A DNA stretch of 64,000 nt from Hymenolepis diminuta (GCA_900708905.1 CAADRB010000074.1:298236-362235), one strand, 5' to 3'; counted from the first letter of the stretch, positions 37,801 to 49,479 are shown. Program-made: numbers and translations. The notes: generated by a model from the sequence alone, not told the origin.

Positions 37801-40800
37801 CTCCTAATATCATAAGCAAACCCGATTTAACGGCACTCCCTCTTAACAGTTACTGAGAGGACCCAATGTACATGGTGCGTAAGGCCATAAGTTTGGTGTG
37901 ACATGTTGATGAAAATTATCGGTCATCCAATCCTGGCATTTTAGAGACTTGTGGGATGGAGCCGAATCTTGTTGGATGACACGGTCATCTTCCAGTGGCT
38001 ATGCTATCTGTCCAAGGCGCCTTAATAACAGTCTTCACATAGGCATCGGCATTGACTCTAAGGCCCTGTGGGAAAAATGGAGAAGTCACGATATGCCCCT
38101 TCCTCAGTGCTAACATCGAAAATCATCACTGTTACTGGGAACTTCGTGCGCATAACAGTTGGAACTTCAGCGGGTCCAGCCACACATACCCACCCATCAT
38201 TTCTTCGATTGACTTTTTCATCCTGATTGAAGTTTTTTAGGTCGGAGAAAAACCAAAGACACTCCTATTCTTCACTATGAGTCCTTTTGCACCCATTAAG
38301 CGATCCTTTTGAGTCATTTTTGTCCACATAAACTGACGACTTCGCCTAATAACGTATGAGATTTATATTCGAGGCCTTGATGAACAATATTCCTTATTGT
38401 TCCTTCAGACCCTAGAAGATGTTTGGCAGGATGCCGCGCATTGACTTCCCAGGATTCTCGTCCATCATGCCATGCCATGCACTCTTCTCAAAAACCCAGG
38501 TCTTCTGAGAGAGTGAGTCAGAGCGTTGATAATGGTGTTTTCTCTTCCTCGTAGCGGTCAATTCCTCCCCATTGTCTTCATTCGGCAGCTCCTTTCTAAC
38601 TTTCAAACGAAAGATCTGACGACTTGCATAAATCTTGCCATTTCTAAATTCCTATGTTTCGTTTTTATATGCTCTATCACTGTGTGGCTCTTCATCTCAT
38701 TAATAATGGTAGTATCTGGCATGAGATCTGATAAAAAATACATTAATTATTATCGGGCCAGTCTAAATTACAAAAATATGTGTCCTCAGATACCTCACGC
38801 ATAATGTACTATAAAATTGAATTGTGAGACAGTTTGAGATCTGTAATTTTCCGTTCATTCCCCAATGTCGACTTCGTATTTTGGCTTAGAAAACTTTGCT
38901 TCTTCCTTGTCTCCACGAGTTCAGTTAACTATCTACGTGACAGTATTTCTGTCTGGTCCCTCTCAGTACGGCGACGTAAATCGTAAAGTTCAGAAAGGCA
39001 TCTTAGATTAGCAAGACCACTACAGGCCATATACTAATGACTCCAGAGTTACAACCTTTTATAACAAACACAAAAACTCACTTCAACAGCGGGATCAGAT
39101 AGGAGTTTAAGTAGGAATGGCATGAGATCTGAGGAATTTTCGAAAACAGCTTCAGGGTTTACAGCGAGCAGAACTTCGACCCAACGCAAAGCTGCTAGGC
39201 GCGTGAGAATTGAGGGATGCTCAAATGCAATGTAGATGATTGTTAAAATAGCTGCACAGTCGAAGTCACCAAGATTGATTCCACTTTCTTGACTACAAAG
39301 AAAAAAGTGATTAGAGAACTTGCCTTAATGACATATTCTTTAGCGAGATATTACTTGCAGAACTTGACACATATGAATTCATAGAGGGGAAAAAGTGCAT
39401 GATATTTGCCTTTATAGGATCAGACTAAATGGTATATGATAAATCTCAGGCAGTAGCTCAGTGGTAGCATAGCTATCAATCGTATCGGAAGTTACGAGTT
39501 AGAAATCCATCGGTCCAAACCCAGTGGCGGCAATAATAGAGCATCCTAATCACAGACGCCTCACGAGGGCAAATTTCCACTTAATAAACTGTCAGAAAGT
39601 ATTTTACTCGCAGGAACTTGGCCTGAAGCCTGTTAACTATTAGTTGTTGGGCGAATGGTTGTATAAAACCCAAAACACTGCCGCTAAAGTGGTACACGGT
39701 AACCGAATCTGTGCTACTGGTGATATCCCTAAGAAGTACCTTAAGTTTAACTGCGAACCTGTTAGCTTAATCAAGGCAAACAAGCCCACAGATTGTTTAA
39801 TTAGATAGAGATTCTCATGCATAGTCCACAAGCCGAAAACAACAACAATAGGATATAAAATGTTTATTGATCTAATGAGATCAAATTTTAGAGCAAAACT
39901 TAGTTGAGAAAAATAATATAATAAATTACATTGCTGCATATTTGATATAGGTGTCAAATAGTAGACCATCAATAAATAAGAATATCATTGTTAAGATACG
40001 ATTTCATGCCAAACAATGATTAGAACAAGTGAGTTAATAATACGAAGAAAACTTACTCCGCATTTCGGAGGTTGCAAACAAATTTTATAAGCTCCTCATT
40101 GATGTCCAGAGCCCATTTCAGGGCAGCTAAATAAAATGACAATTTGCTGTTAAAATATGTCATTTTTAGTAAATTTAAGTTAGTATAGATTAGTTTAATC
40201 GTAACTGCAAATACTACACAGAAAAAGAGGTAAAAAATTGTAATATGTTACCGAAACCTGATGTGGCAGAAAATTTACCCATATGGTGAGGAAATACTAG
40301 GGATTTGAGAGATATTAAAGAGGTGTCAAATTGGTGAAATATATTTTGAGAATAAAATGCTATTTCCCTCCTCAAGTCGATTTGAATAAAAGATGAAATA
40401 CTATGCATTTAATCTGATAATACCCAACTTGCCCAAATCCACATTTAGTGAAATGGGATAGGCTTTGCACCACTTGCCATCAAACTAAACATCGCCATAG
40501 CTCTAGCGACATATCTAGACCGGAAGATGAAATGGAGGTGGTAGGTGATGAGACGAAAGTTTATGTACACTTAGGAAGTGTGAGTAAATGGCTAGAAACT
40601 CACGAAACAATCGTTATCGAGATGACAAGAATACGAGTATAGACAAGAGCCAGTCCAGTCTTAAGTATTCCATGCGATTATCACACGCTCATCAACATCA
40701 ATGAGTTGGTTGCTGATTAGAAATATAACATGTTGTGTCGCATTGGATCAACTGGGCCCTATCTTTGGAAAGAACCGAGTTCCATTCCTGGTCACAAAAT

Positions 40801-42877
40801 TACCACTTTTATACTCCAGTGGTACGGCAGTTGCCCTCAACTTTTCATTAAACATCTCAGGCTTGAGACCTATTGATCAACTACACTGGCTAATACTAGC
40901 ATTTAGATGGATGATTGAATAAGTTTTTACTTACACAGTTTCTAATATGTCCTTCTTTTTCTAAACAACGCATTGAAGGCCGATTTTCAACTAAACTAAG
41001 AACAAAATTTTCATGCAATTAGATTGCCTATCTCCTTACTGAAAAGCATTTCTCCATTGCAGATAGTCATTGACTTGGATTGTTTGTCAATTAATTCTAC
41101 CATTAAAATATTAGTTTCACCATGTTCTACCAATGACTTAGTCTTCCATAAAGTTCCTTATCGATTCGTCGCCAATATCTAGCTCCAGTATATTAAGTAC
41201 TATTCTATTTCAACTCAGCCACTTTTATAGCTCATTAGTAACGAGACTAAAGGCTTCCCTCTCTCTCCATTTTCTATTTAAAACAGTATCCAGTCACAGT
41301 TTGTTCCATTCCTATTTTGTGATGCTGAATTTCGTAGAAGCTTGGAAGGACAATCACTTAGATGACGACTCCAAAGCGGCAAACTTTTCCCATTAACTTA
41401 CCAAACATTAGGTCAGTCAAAGCAAGTATAAAGGTAGCAAAGCAGTTACATAAATATGAAATCAGATCACTAAGTTGGCGATCCGTATTTTGTTGAATTG
41501 AAGCTAACCAATAGAATAATATATCGAGATGATGCGATTAGGATATTGACCGTATAATAATAAATGTAAAACAAGATTTTAAACTGACTTCTATCGTCAA
41601 TTTCATCTCGGTCATCAAGACAGGGCAAAACGGCAGAAAGAATCTGAGAAACCAGAGGTAGAAGTTGGAGATTTTTAGTCGTGGAGATCGTAAGAAAGAA
41701 ACGAATCCATTGAAGAGATGTGGTTTGTCGCAGACGCTCTGGAGGGAGATTAGAGCCCAGACTGTTCAGCACAACCTCAATGGACTTGTCGTCAATTGGA
41801 GAAAGGACTAAAGAGAGAGGAAATAACAGGATAACACGTGAAGTACTTATAAGATCGCAAAAAATGCACTATAACGATCAAACTTACTCTTTGTAGATTC
41901 TCGACAATGAGAAATCAATATATTAATCATCTGAATAACATCAACAGAATCAGGATTTTGAGCGATACCTGATAAGAACTCGCTTAAAAGAATATCACAG
42001 CTGAAGACGTAAAAAAAGAAAATTAGTTGGTTACTTTCGACGAATATCAGGGTTTTCATCTCTAAGAATATTCAAAAGACCGTCCAGAATTTGTGGAATA
42101 TTTTGCAGGATTTTGAACTCAGGGGCAGAGTTTAGGGTTGAAATCTAAAGAAACTAGATAATTTTAAATAAAATCTACCCAACAGACAACAAATTTTCGA
42201 GTAAATGGAACTCGTGTCTTTAATCGTTCAGATATAATATCCATAAAAGCTTTGACATCAATAGTACGATTTTGAATCACGATGTCGCGTAGGAGACGAT
42301 CACAGTGATCTACTACTTGTCGAACAGACACTTCTGAATCTGCTGTTGCCTAAACTCATTGAATATTTTGGAGTATTTTGAGGTGACTTACTGTACAAAG
42401 GGCCTCGAACAAATCATTAAGATAACGCAAGGCATGAACTTGAAGAACTTTGAGTATGTTATAAAGAGATTCGCATGCACAATAGCGGATCTGTGAATCA
42501 TTATCTCGAAGTGCCTGGAAAATTGGTGCAATCAGTGCATCCGCGTAAAGAGAACAAGACTATAAAGTAAAAAATTAGGCAAAATTTCAAACCTTTCCAA
42601 GTCCGATCGCAACAGATGCCAAACCGAAAAGTCCGCCCTTCCTGACGTTGACATTCGGAGAGACGATAAAATCTTGACCTAGAATTTGCAGAATTTTTTC
42701 GATTTCTTCTGTCTTCTCTTTTTGGACATATGTTTTTACGAGTCTATAGAGTAAGATGGGATAATTCAGCACTTACTGTTCCACTTCAATAGCGCCAGCC
42801 TTGCGCTTTTCAAACAATTTATCACATAAATTCTTTACGCAGGCATTAGGCAGAGGTTTATAATCTCTTGAATTCAT
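34867..42877 (-). CDS. VAC14: VAC14 homologue, PIKfyve complex scaffold (16 exons, complete)
   Basis: VAC14 is the HEAT-repeat scaffold that binds PIKfyve and the phosphatase FIG4 on endolysosomal membranes to control PI(3,5)P2. Exons: 42877-42777, 42743-42593, 42559-42392, 42349-42179, 42144-42035, 42000-41888, 41807-41589, 40126-40057, 39292-39082, 37366-37080, 36001-35827, 35758-35640, 35564-35485, 35418-35265, 35192-34958, 34893-34867. All phases join, giving 796 aa (human about 782). Diagnostic blocks along the protein are NVRKGGLFGLASVAIGLGK, IRYCACESLYNILKV, ILDGLLNILRDENPDIRR, ILSAVLPCLDDRDE, LYRAWCHNPVALLALCLLTQ, FGDLTMSVEVLTELDRLIQL and LRRRLQCLPN. The start is the first ATG (MNSRDYKPLPNACVKNLCDK), matching the family N-terminus. 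The end of exon 7 (AGAA|GTCAGT) is chosen by phase and is the least certain junction; intron 11 uses a GC donor (GAG|GCAAGT). Confidence 0.95.
37453..37640 (+). repeat. Interspersed repeat family A, copy 3 (VAC14 intron 9)
   Basis: It shares 'acatataagaaaataatatt', 'ttattttctacctttt', 'cctcttttaact' and 'gaatttatttacattacgat' with copies 1 and 2. It extends through 'aacctatcggtgcgaaaac', the tail also seen in copy 2. It is inserted antisense to VAC14 within intron 9. Confidence 0.65.
37850..38610 (-). pseudogene. Mariner/Tc-type transposase pseudogene in VAC14 intron 9
   Basis: On the minus strand, 38606-38412 reads a DNA-binding-domain-like piece with DENPGKSMRGI, a hallmark of these transposases. 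Further on, VMIFDVSTEEGAYRDFSIF corresponds to the first catalytic Asp region. RVIQQDSAPSHKSLKCQDWM followed by DNFHQHVTPNLWPYAP corresponds to the second catalytic Asp block (usually VFQQDSAPSHK...HVTPNLWPP). Several frameshifts and stops break the frame, and the final NSPDLNP-D/E motif is decayed. It sits in the same orientation as VAC14. It is a dead DNA transposon copy; terminal inverted repeats were not identified. Confidence 0.85.
39449..39540 (+). repeat. tRNA-derived SINE or tRNA pseudogene in VAC14 intron 8
   Basis: A perfect Pol III A box (TAGCTCAGTGGT, 39454-39465) is followed 58 bp after its start by a B-box-like 'GGTCCAAACCC' (39512-39522), then 'agtggcggc'. The A-to-B spacing matches a tRNA with a long variable arm. 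The acceptor stem cannot be closed convincingly, so a functional tRNA is unlikely. The flanking 'cctaatcacagacgcctcac' may be the body of a SINE. Confidence 0.55.
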
Positions 42878-43242
42878 TTTCACAATCAGCAAATTTCGCA
42901 GACAGCGGGTAAGCGAGAATGACCTTCAAGAGAAGTTAATGGTAGTCACAAGTAAAAAAATCTAATAAAAATAAAATCAATTACAAAATATGCAGATAAA
43001 AGTTTTTTAAACAAACTTAGTGATGGCTTTTAGACAAATTTGCTTGTTCTACCAGCGTATGCATTATTAAGCCGGTAGTTTATATGACCTGCCGAAATGG
43101 CACTTATTGAAATCGCTTATGCAAGGTAAAATTCCCCCTAAAGTGTCCTCTACATCATTATTCCGTTTGCTGAATCCAGAACTGTTTATTAAGCCTGTAA
43201 CCTTATATAGTTAAATTTTACTTCCTTTAGAATAGGCCTGTT
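42878..43242. promoter_or_regulatory. Divergent intergenic region between VAC14 and the plus-strand locus
   Basis: Only about 365 bp separate the VAC14 start codon from the first plus-strand ATG. A pyrimidine-AG acceptor ('acttcctttag', ending near 43230) lies 12 bp before that ATG, as expected for a spliced-leader or 5' UTR splice site. No TATA box stands out. A shared bidirectional promoter is inferred from spacing alone. Confidence 0.4.
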
Positions 43243-43365
43243 ATGATTTTCGGCTTGGCCAGTTTTGGATTTTGCGCCGCCTTTCTAGTTGTTAATTACT
43301 TCTCAACTAAACGTCAGGCTACTGAAGAAATCTCACCAATTAAACCTAAATCGAACTGGGATTAA
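43243..43365 (+). CDS. Candidate 40-aa single-pass membrane microprotein
   Basis: The ORF reads MIFGLASFGFCAAFLVVNYF for a hydrophobic N-terminal segment, then a polar tail (STKRQATEEISPIKPKSNWD). That layout, a short lumenal end, one transmembrane helix and a charged tail, is common for small mitochondrial or ER proteins, but I cannot name a family. An acceptor-like site 12 bp upstream of the ATG supports a transcript start by trans-splicing or a 5' UTR exon. The stop codon TAA is followed after one base by the ATG of the next frame (43367). Alternatively, part of this sequence belongs to a different exon frame of the downstream serine-rich gene. Confidence 0.4.
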   Translation: MIFGLASFGFCAAFLVVNYFSTKRQATEEISPIKPKSNWD

Positions 43366-43366
43366 A

Positions 43367-43876
43367 ATGTACAACTACAGCTTCTACTTTCCTCGTATTA
43401 ACCTCTTTACCCAACCTCCGTCCCTTTTTCTCAAAAGCGAAGATGCTGATGAGGAACGTTTGTTAATTGAAGCTGAAAGTGCTTTAGATCGTATGGAAGC
43501 TCTTATAAAGTCAAATGTGAGTTATTTTGATTATTGTTTTCCTTCTGAAGTCAAGGAAATTCTAACAATACTTCTTTTTGTCAATTAGGCTAGTGACCAA
43601 CTGCAAATGAGCCCAAGCCACCTCAGTAGATTAGGCCGAGCTTCGGTTGATTCCCAGATGTCCCACAACCAAATTTCCGGGATTCAACAAAGCGGCACTC
43701 AAATCCACTCCTCCTCACCTTCTAATTCTTCTTCTGCCGGGTCTTCCCTCTCTGAAATGGACGCTGCCACTTCTATTCAACAATCCCCTGTTGTTGTTGT
43801 CACTAGAGATCTCCCTCCTCCTGGTAGCACACCCATTCCAGAATCTAATTCCGGTCAATACTCTTCTTTCTGGTAG
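43367..43876 (+). CDS. Serine-rich protein, two exons, ~145 aa, unrecognised
   Basis: Exons are 43367-43516 and 43589-43876, with a 72-nt intron (AAT|GTGAGT ... tcaattag|GCT), phase 0. The N-terminal part, MYNYSFYFPRINLFTQPPS, may be a mis-called intron because 43380-43437 is pyrimidine-rich and ends in AG. The confident part is the helix EDADEERLLIEAESALDRM followed by a low-complexity tail rich in Ser, Gln and His with SSSPSNSSSAGSSLSEMD, ending in GQYSSFW. No domain was recognised. An alternative model starts the last-but-one exon at 43438 and takes its first two codon bases from an exon ending at 43368 (…ATTAAAAT|GTACAA), which is phase-compatible in the frame opening at 43289. Confidence 0.55.
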
Positions 43877-44076
43877 CTGATGCTATCTTGTACTCTGCTA
43901 TTTACACAATATAATGTTGCTTTTAGTGAAATTTTTGCTTTTTTCTCTAATTCTTTTGCAATTTTGGTGTACTGAAGTCATTTCAGTAGAGAGATCAAAT
44001 TTTTACATGTATATTAAATACCCCGATTTAAATCGTCACTTAAATAGTTATCGAAGACGGTCATTTCCTATCCTAG

Positions 44077-47000
44077 GTTAAGCCTCTGCCACCTCTAAAG
44101 AAGCCCTGGAGTCTGACCAAAAAGGCTGTGGTGTCATTTTTGACAGCCAGTGGAACGTTTATCGTTTACAAGTTGGTTGTCAAAGCGCCCAGCTATGAAG
44201 GCCCAGAGGTTGATCTCCGGGGTAAAACCGTCGTAGTTACTGAAGCGGCAAGTAAGTAAGTTGATATAAAATTGACTCAATTGATTTATAATTGTTAGGT
44301 AGCATTAAAAGTTTCGATCAAGATCGACTGGTGTTTACTTTCAGTTAGAACTTTTAAAACAGATTAGAATCCGGCACACTTAGCTCTTTTGGAGATCGTC
44401 TCGTTCACTGCCTTCAGGACTGATTGGTCTTATCGCGGTCAATTCGCTTTTTATTAATCTGTGCCGATTATGAACTTGTGCGTATTTATCCTGGTTCCCG
44501 CCGATTAGAAGTTTCAGTGTTAGCATTTTACGTTAGATGTTCCACCGACTTAGTATTACTTGTTGAAGTTTGTAAACTTTGGTATTATCTCTTGAATTTT
44601 GTCAATGGTGTTTTATGCTATTCTTTTCGTATTGCTAATACGTCACCGATACTGTCTAAATAAAAAACATTTGTGCTGTATTTTTCATCTGTTTTCCAAG
44701 GCCGGATGTCACGGAATTTGCTGCGAGAATTGGCTCAGCGCAAAGCAACTCTAATTCTGGCAACCAAATCGATGGATGATTGTGAAGACACACGTCACCG
44801 TTTAATGCGAACCGTTCCGGGCATTGAAGAGACTTATATCGATTGTCGCCGTCTAGAACTAGACAGTACTCGGTCGATACGTCGATTTGCTGGAGCACTG
44901 CTTGTAGATTATCCCAACGGTATCGATCGACTGCTCATTCATCCACCTGGTGTTCTCACTGGTGTTATTGCCGGTGATCGACGACCGACTCACGATGCGT
45001 TCGAGCACCAATTAGGGACTAATTTCTTCTCGTATTACCTTCTTTCTCGACTTCTAATTCCAGCTATGCAAGGTTCAAACCGAGACGCCCGAATTATCTT
45101 CACAATAGATACTCGTGCTGCGGATTTCGCAGAGTCTGTAGCTGAAAAAGATCCTAATTCCGGGTCTCCTCGTCTCCCGATCGATAATTGGAACTGGAAA
45201 GAGGGCTATACGCCTTCAGCTGGTTATCAGAGAGCTCAGTGGGCTCTACGTCTATTTGCCGAGTGAGTCATTCTGGAATTTACCGAACACGTATCGCTTT
45301 GTTTGTATGCATCCGTCTATCTGGAAGTGCACACTTAATTTGTGTTTATAATGCGCTATAATTCATTTATACGTAACACCTAATAATCCTAAATTATTCT
45401 ACATTAGAGCTCTATCTATTTAATCTATGTCACGCCAGTTTATCTATCGTCATTTAAATAAGTAAATTTCATAGGAAAATCCGGACGCCGTATCTATTCA
45501 ATGGTACTAAGTTGATTATAGAGCATTCTTGCACTTTGGGTAGAGATTAAATGAGCATATGACGGAAAATCGATTAACATTTAACCTATAATTTGAGTAC
45601 ACATGAGGTTATACCAGTTCAAAGTTAATGCCAATTACACCTTTGGAGTATCAACTGATCAGTTTCGAAAAGTTAATGGGGCAAATAGGCACAGGTGGAT
45701 GTAACCGGTAGGATTATATAGGTACAAGACTATGTTCAAATTACCGTGAATTTTGTTATTTCGTCAACGTAATTTCGATGTGTTTGCTTAGTATAAAAAA
45801 TACCAATGACTGAATCCAAGCATAGTAGGTGGAAGATTTCTTCTCGCTTTCATTTGCATCCCCGTGTCATTTTATTGTCGTCTTACCATAATTTTACTTT
45901 GATCACTATTCTCTTATTGAGCATGTTTTTTTAAGCTCTCTCTCTCTTGGTAAAAGATTTGTTAAGTGCATTTCGCCTAAAAGCAAAGTATAAACGGAAA
46001 TTCAAAGTTTTTTATTTGGAGGATAAAAAAGTCCTTTTGATTGACACTGAGGTAATTTCAAGTTACCTTCTTTCTCACAATACTGAGGAATTATTGAACT
46101 ATTTCCTTTAATTTTTGAAGAAGAGGAAAGTGAAATTCTGCGGTTTCGGTACTGTAATGTATAGATTTTTTGACCATTTTGTCCCTCTTTTGATTCAGAT
46201 ATACTATACTGTTTAGATCTATTGGTGCTCAATTTGGAGGAAATTCAGATGAAAGTTACGCTGAATGACGGTTTTTAAGAATATGGATATCTTAAACTAG
46301 GCGAAGTTGTATTACTGGTTGGTGGTACCTAAAATGTCTCATGGTCGTAGTGCGGTTAGTTGACGCAATCTAACTTTCGCAGTTATTAAATTAGCTCTAC
46401 TTACGTAAATCCTCTTCGTAATCTTATTTTCAAATGAAATCTCAGCTCCATCGTTCTCAAATCGTTATTACTCAATGCCACTGCTAAGCAAATTTAATTT
46501 CTTATGGGGTATTCTTTTATAGTCTTTCTACTTTCCAATTTTAAACTATTGATCGACGATGAAGCTTTCCAGTTTTTTGGAACTTGCTTACTGGTATCTT
46601 CCTTGACTATCGTTCAGCGCTGCTAGGGCAGCCTTTTCGGACAAGGACGAGGCTGCGTGAACGATGGATTTCCCTTCTCAATTAACCTTTATCGTGACCT
46701 TAGATATCCTGGTTGACCTCATGTAGGTATTTACGTCTGAGGTTTAATTTTTCAAGGGCAAGAATTCGAGTCATGGCAAACATCTACCCAAATTTCTTAA
46801 ATTATCAGATATTTCAACGCATAAATTCGAAAAATTATAAAGTAAACCTAGGGATTAACATTAGGGTGTCTTTCACATAGAAGGATTATTTAATTTGGTC
46901 TAGTTCTTGGGATTTTCATTATCGATCCTTTATTCTTTGGTATTCGAGTCTTGATAGCTAATCATTTATTTGTATTCTTTGTACAAAAAAGTGGATGGGT

Positions 47001-49456
47001 TCCTTGAATATCTTAGATCGTTGGGAGAGAAGAGAAAAGGATTTTGTCTATGAAGATTTGAATTTTCCCCCGTATATTACTTTGGTGAAATTTAAGAATG
47101 TGTCGTCATTTACTTATATTGAGGTATTTGCTAAGATTATTCATTAAGTCACTTTACCGTTGAATGCTTTTCTATCAAGGATAGATAATGGAACGCCAAT
47201 AAATGGCAATTTGATTGCTCACGTCTTCCATGGACATTGAGATTTCTGGCAACGGAATATTTGAAATTATTCCAGTTTGTGTTGTACCCCTCTAATTCCA
47301 TAACATTGTTTTCCTTTCGAGGAGTATAAGAGTTCTAGACAAATGTTTTATAGCTGTTATTTGTTGAAATCTCCGCTTGGGATTCTTTTTATCGATCCTC
47401 TTAACTAGTACTTTATATAACTTGTAACGCTTTGGCAGTGGCTTTACTCTCTCCCTCTGTTATATGTGAATACCACACCTACGTTAAACTAAGTTTAAAC
47501 GTCATTTTAGCCGTAATCCGTGCAAAAATAACTTCAACTGACTGTGCAAGAGGATATGTTGAAGAGTGAATATTAATGCGGGTCGGACTAGATTGGGTTA
47601 AGGCAAGGAGGTAAGTGAGACTTTCATTTAAACACGAGAGAGGGGAATGAGGAGAAGTAAATTGAAGGCAGGCAAGCAAGCAGCCTTGAATCATCGTCAC
47701 ATAGGAAGGCGAGTGTGGAGATGACGCACTCGTGGACGCACGGACGCACCTATCTGCGTTCGTGTCTCCTCTGCCTCTCTCCTTCTCTGTCTCCGTTAGG
47801 CTGCCTGCCTGTCTCACTTGCTGGACAAGAGAGTGAGAGCCTACCATTTCGGTACTCCTAATGTGAATTCTGTATTCACAGTACCAGCTTGATAAAAGAC
47901 TCTCCAGTGAGGCCTTACGGTCAGTAGGATACCACTTAAAATCCTGGTCATGCCACTCTCTCTCTCTCTCTAATAATACGCGAACGTTTCATTTAAAGCT
48001 ACAATTAAGCTTATGAATTCTGGTCAACACTCCATAAACGGAAATGTGTCGTCAATGTTTGCTACTGATATGATCTACTTATAATGCGGACCCTACATTC
48101 CATTTGGAATTGCAGCTAAGCTCAGTAAAAGCCATCTCCTTAATTATACTACGAATAGGATACTTATCATCCTAATTGTGCCATGTTCTGCTAATTTGAA
48201 TGCTATATTTGCATTTGAAGCTCCAATACGTGACTAATGCGACTTATAAGATACTACTCATAAATACTGTTAGTCAAACAGAAAACGTCGTTATATCCTC
48301 TGTCTCTGCTGCACGCGTGTAGTCCAGCTTTACTGTTAGTTATATATTGCTTATAAATACTGGTTAAATATATACCCACTTGGATATAAAATGAAACTCG
48401 GTACTTCTCAATACCCGTCGTTTATAAATATGTCTTTAGAAGGGAACCAAAATCAAAGTTGGGCCTGTGGCCTAACTGATTAGAAAATTGCATGCTATCT
48501 GGATGTATCAAACAGATTTATCATCATTAGGTGCCACAATTTTAGTCCTTGCTCTCTATTTTATTACCCTTTTTAATCGTTTAAAGTCTCTTAAAAGCTA
48601 TTTACTTACCTCGTTTTCCCTCTCTGCTAACTTGAACTAATGAAGTTCACATTGCCCACTACTTATAAAATACTACTTTTAAAAGCAGTCGCGCTTCATG
48701 CATTACAAAAGGAATTAGTTAAGGACGTAGTAGAACCGAATACTGCCTGTCTGTACATACTCTCGTCGCTTGTGCTGATAATTTAGACTGACAGACAGGC
48801 TCACGCGCAAGTATTTTGGTGTGCGTGTTTTGTCGCGTGCTTGCCTGCTTGTGTATAATTACTAGCCTGGTGTTTTAGAGAGTGGGAAGCTTGAGAGACT
48901 CGCTCCGTCTTCCCGTCGGCACTTGATTTGTGTTGTACGTGTGCGAGTACCCCTTCTTTGTTCGATGTGAGTCACTCCATATTCGATGATGCGCTTAACT
49001 TTTAACTTCTCTCTTCTATTCAGTGAACTGGCCAAACGGACTGCTGAAAGTGGACCGACTGTGCTTATCGCAGATCCTTTGGTTAATAGAACTTCCTCTC
49101 CGAAAGTAAATAATACGGAAAGGAGTTGGTTAAGTGCACCATGGAGATGGCTGCAGAGTATTGGACGAAGTTATCTCACTCTAGGATACATTATCACTCG
49201 AGTTGCACCTCAAAGAGTTACTCCAACTGAAGTTATGTGCACCGTGGCAACGAGAGACAATCTCGGTCTTCCACAAAACGGCGGTTCTACGACTCCTAAT
49301 GACCGAATGGTACCTGTCTATGCAAATTTGAAGAGGAGGAAACCTTCAGACTCGATCGATAGATCCGAAGCCGAGAACCTACTCTGGATGCTTGGTGAAA
49401 AGTGGACTAAACTTGATGCCTACCCCAAACCTGTCCCTCTACCCCCTAAATTTTGA
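44077..49456 (+). CDS. Short-chain dehydrogenase (SDR7C/RDH-like), apparent pseudoenzyme
   Basis: Exons are 44077-44251, 44701-45262 and 49024-49456, all phase-consistent, giving 389 codons plus an unlocated first exon with the start codon. A hydrophobic anchor (AVVSFLTASGTFIVYKLVV) precedes DLRGKTVVVTEAASRMSRNL. This aligns position for position with the RDH/SDR7C 'GKTVIVTGANTGIGKQTA' Rossmann turn, but all three glycines of TGxxxGxG are replaced (E, R, S). NNAG is replaced by HPPG, the catalytic Ser region reads TIDT, and YxxxK reads YQRAQ, with Tyr kept and Lys lost. Family matches continue with HLDL-like RLELDSTRSIRRFAG, LGTNFFSYYLLSRLL, and DELAKRTAESGPTVLIADP after the 3.76-kb intron. 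The C-terminus is long and polar. A polyadenylation signal lies at 49480-49485. The fold is probably kept for membrane binding or scaffolding, not redox chemistry. Confidence 0.8.
45263..49023. other. 3.76-kb last intron of the SDR gene
   Basis: The intron is bounded by GA|GTGAGT and ctattcag|T. It contains a (TC)n run near 47950-47970, a cytosine/guanine-rich stretch around 47640-47830 and a GC-richer stretch at 48740-48960 with complementary 'gcctgtctgt' and 'acagacaggc' arms. No convincing exon or mobile-element protein motif was found. Confidence 0.5.
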
Positions 49457-49479
49457 AAACGGTCGACTAGAACTCTGTG

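Noticed and set aside
40448..40922. Open frames in VAC14 intron 7
   Set aside because: They are on the opposite strand to VAC14, short, and match no mobile-element or host family.
47479..47847. 122-codon minus-strand ORF
   Set aside because: It lies inside the last SDR intron, is low-complexity (Ser/Thr/Gln-rich from C/T-rich DNA) and has no domain or transcript signals.
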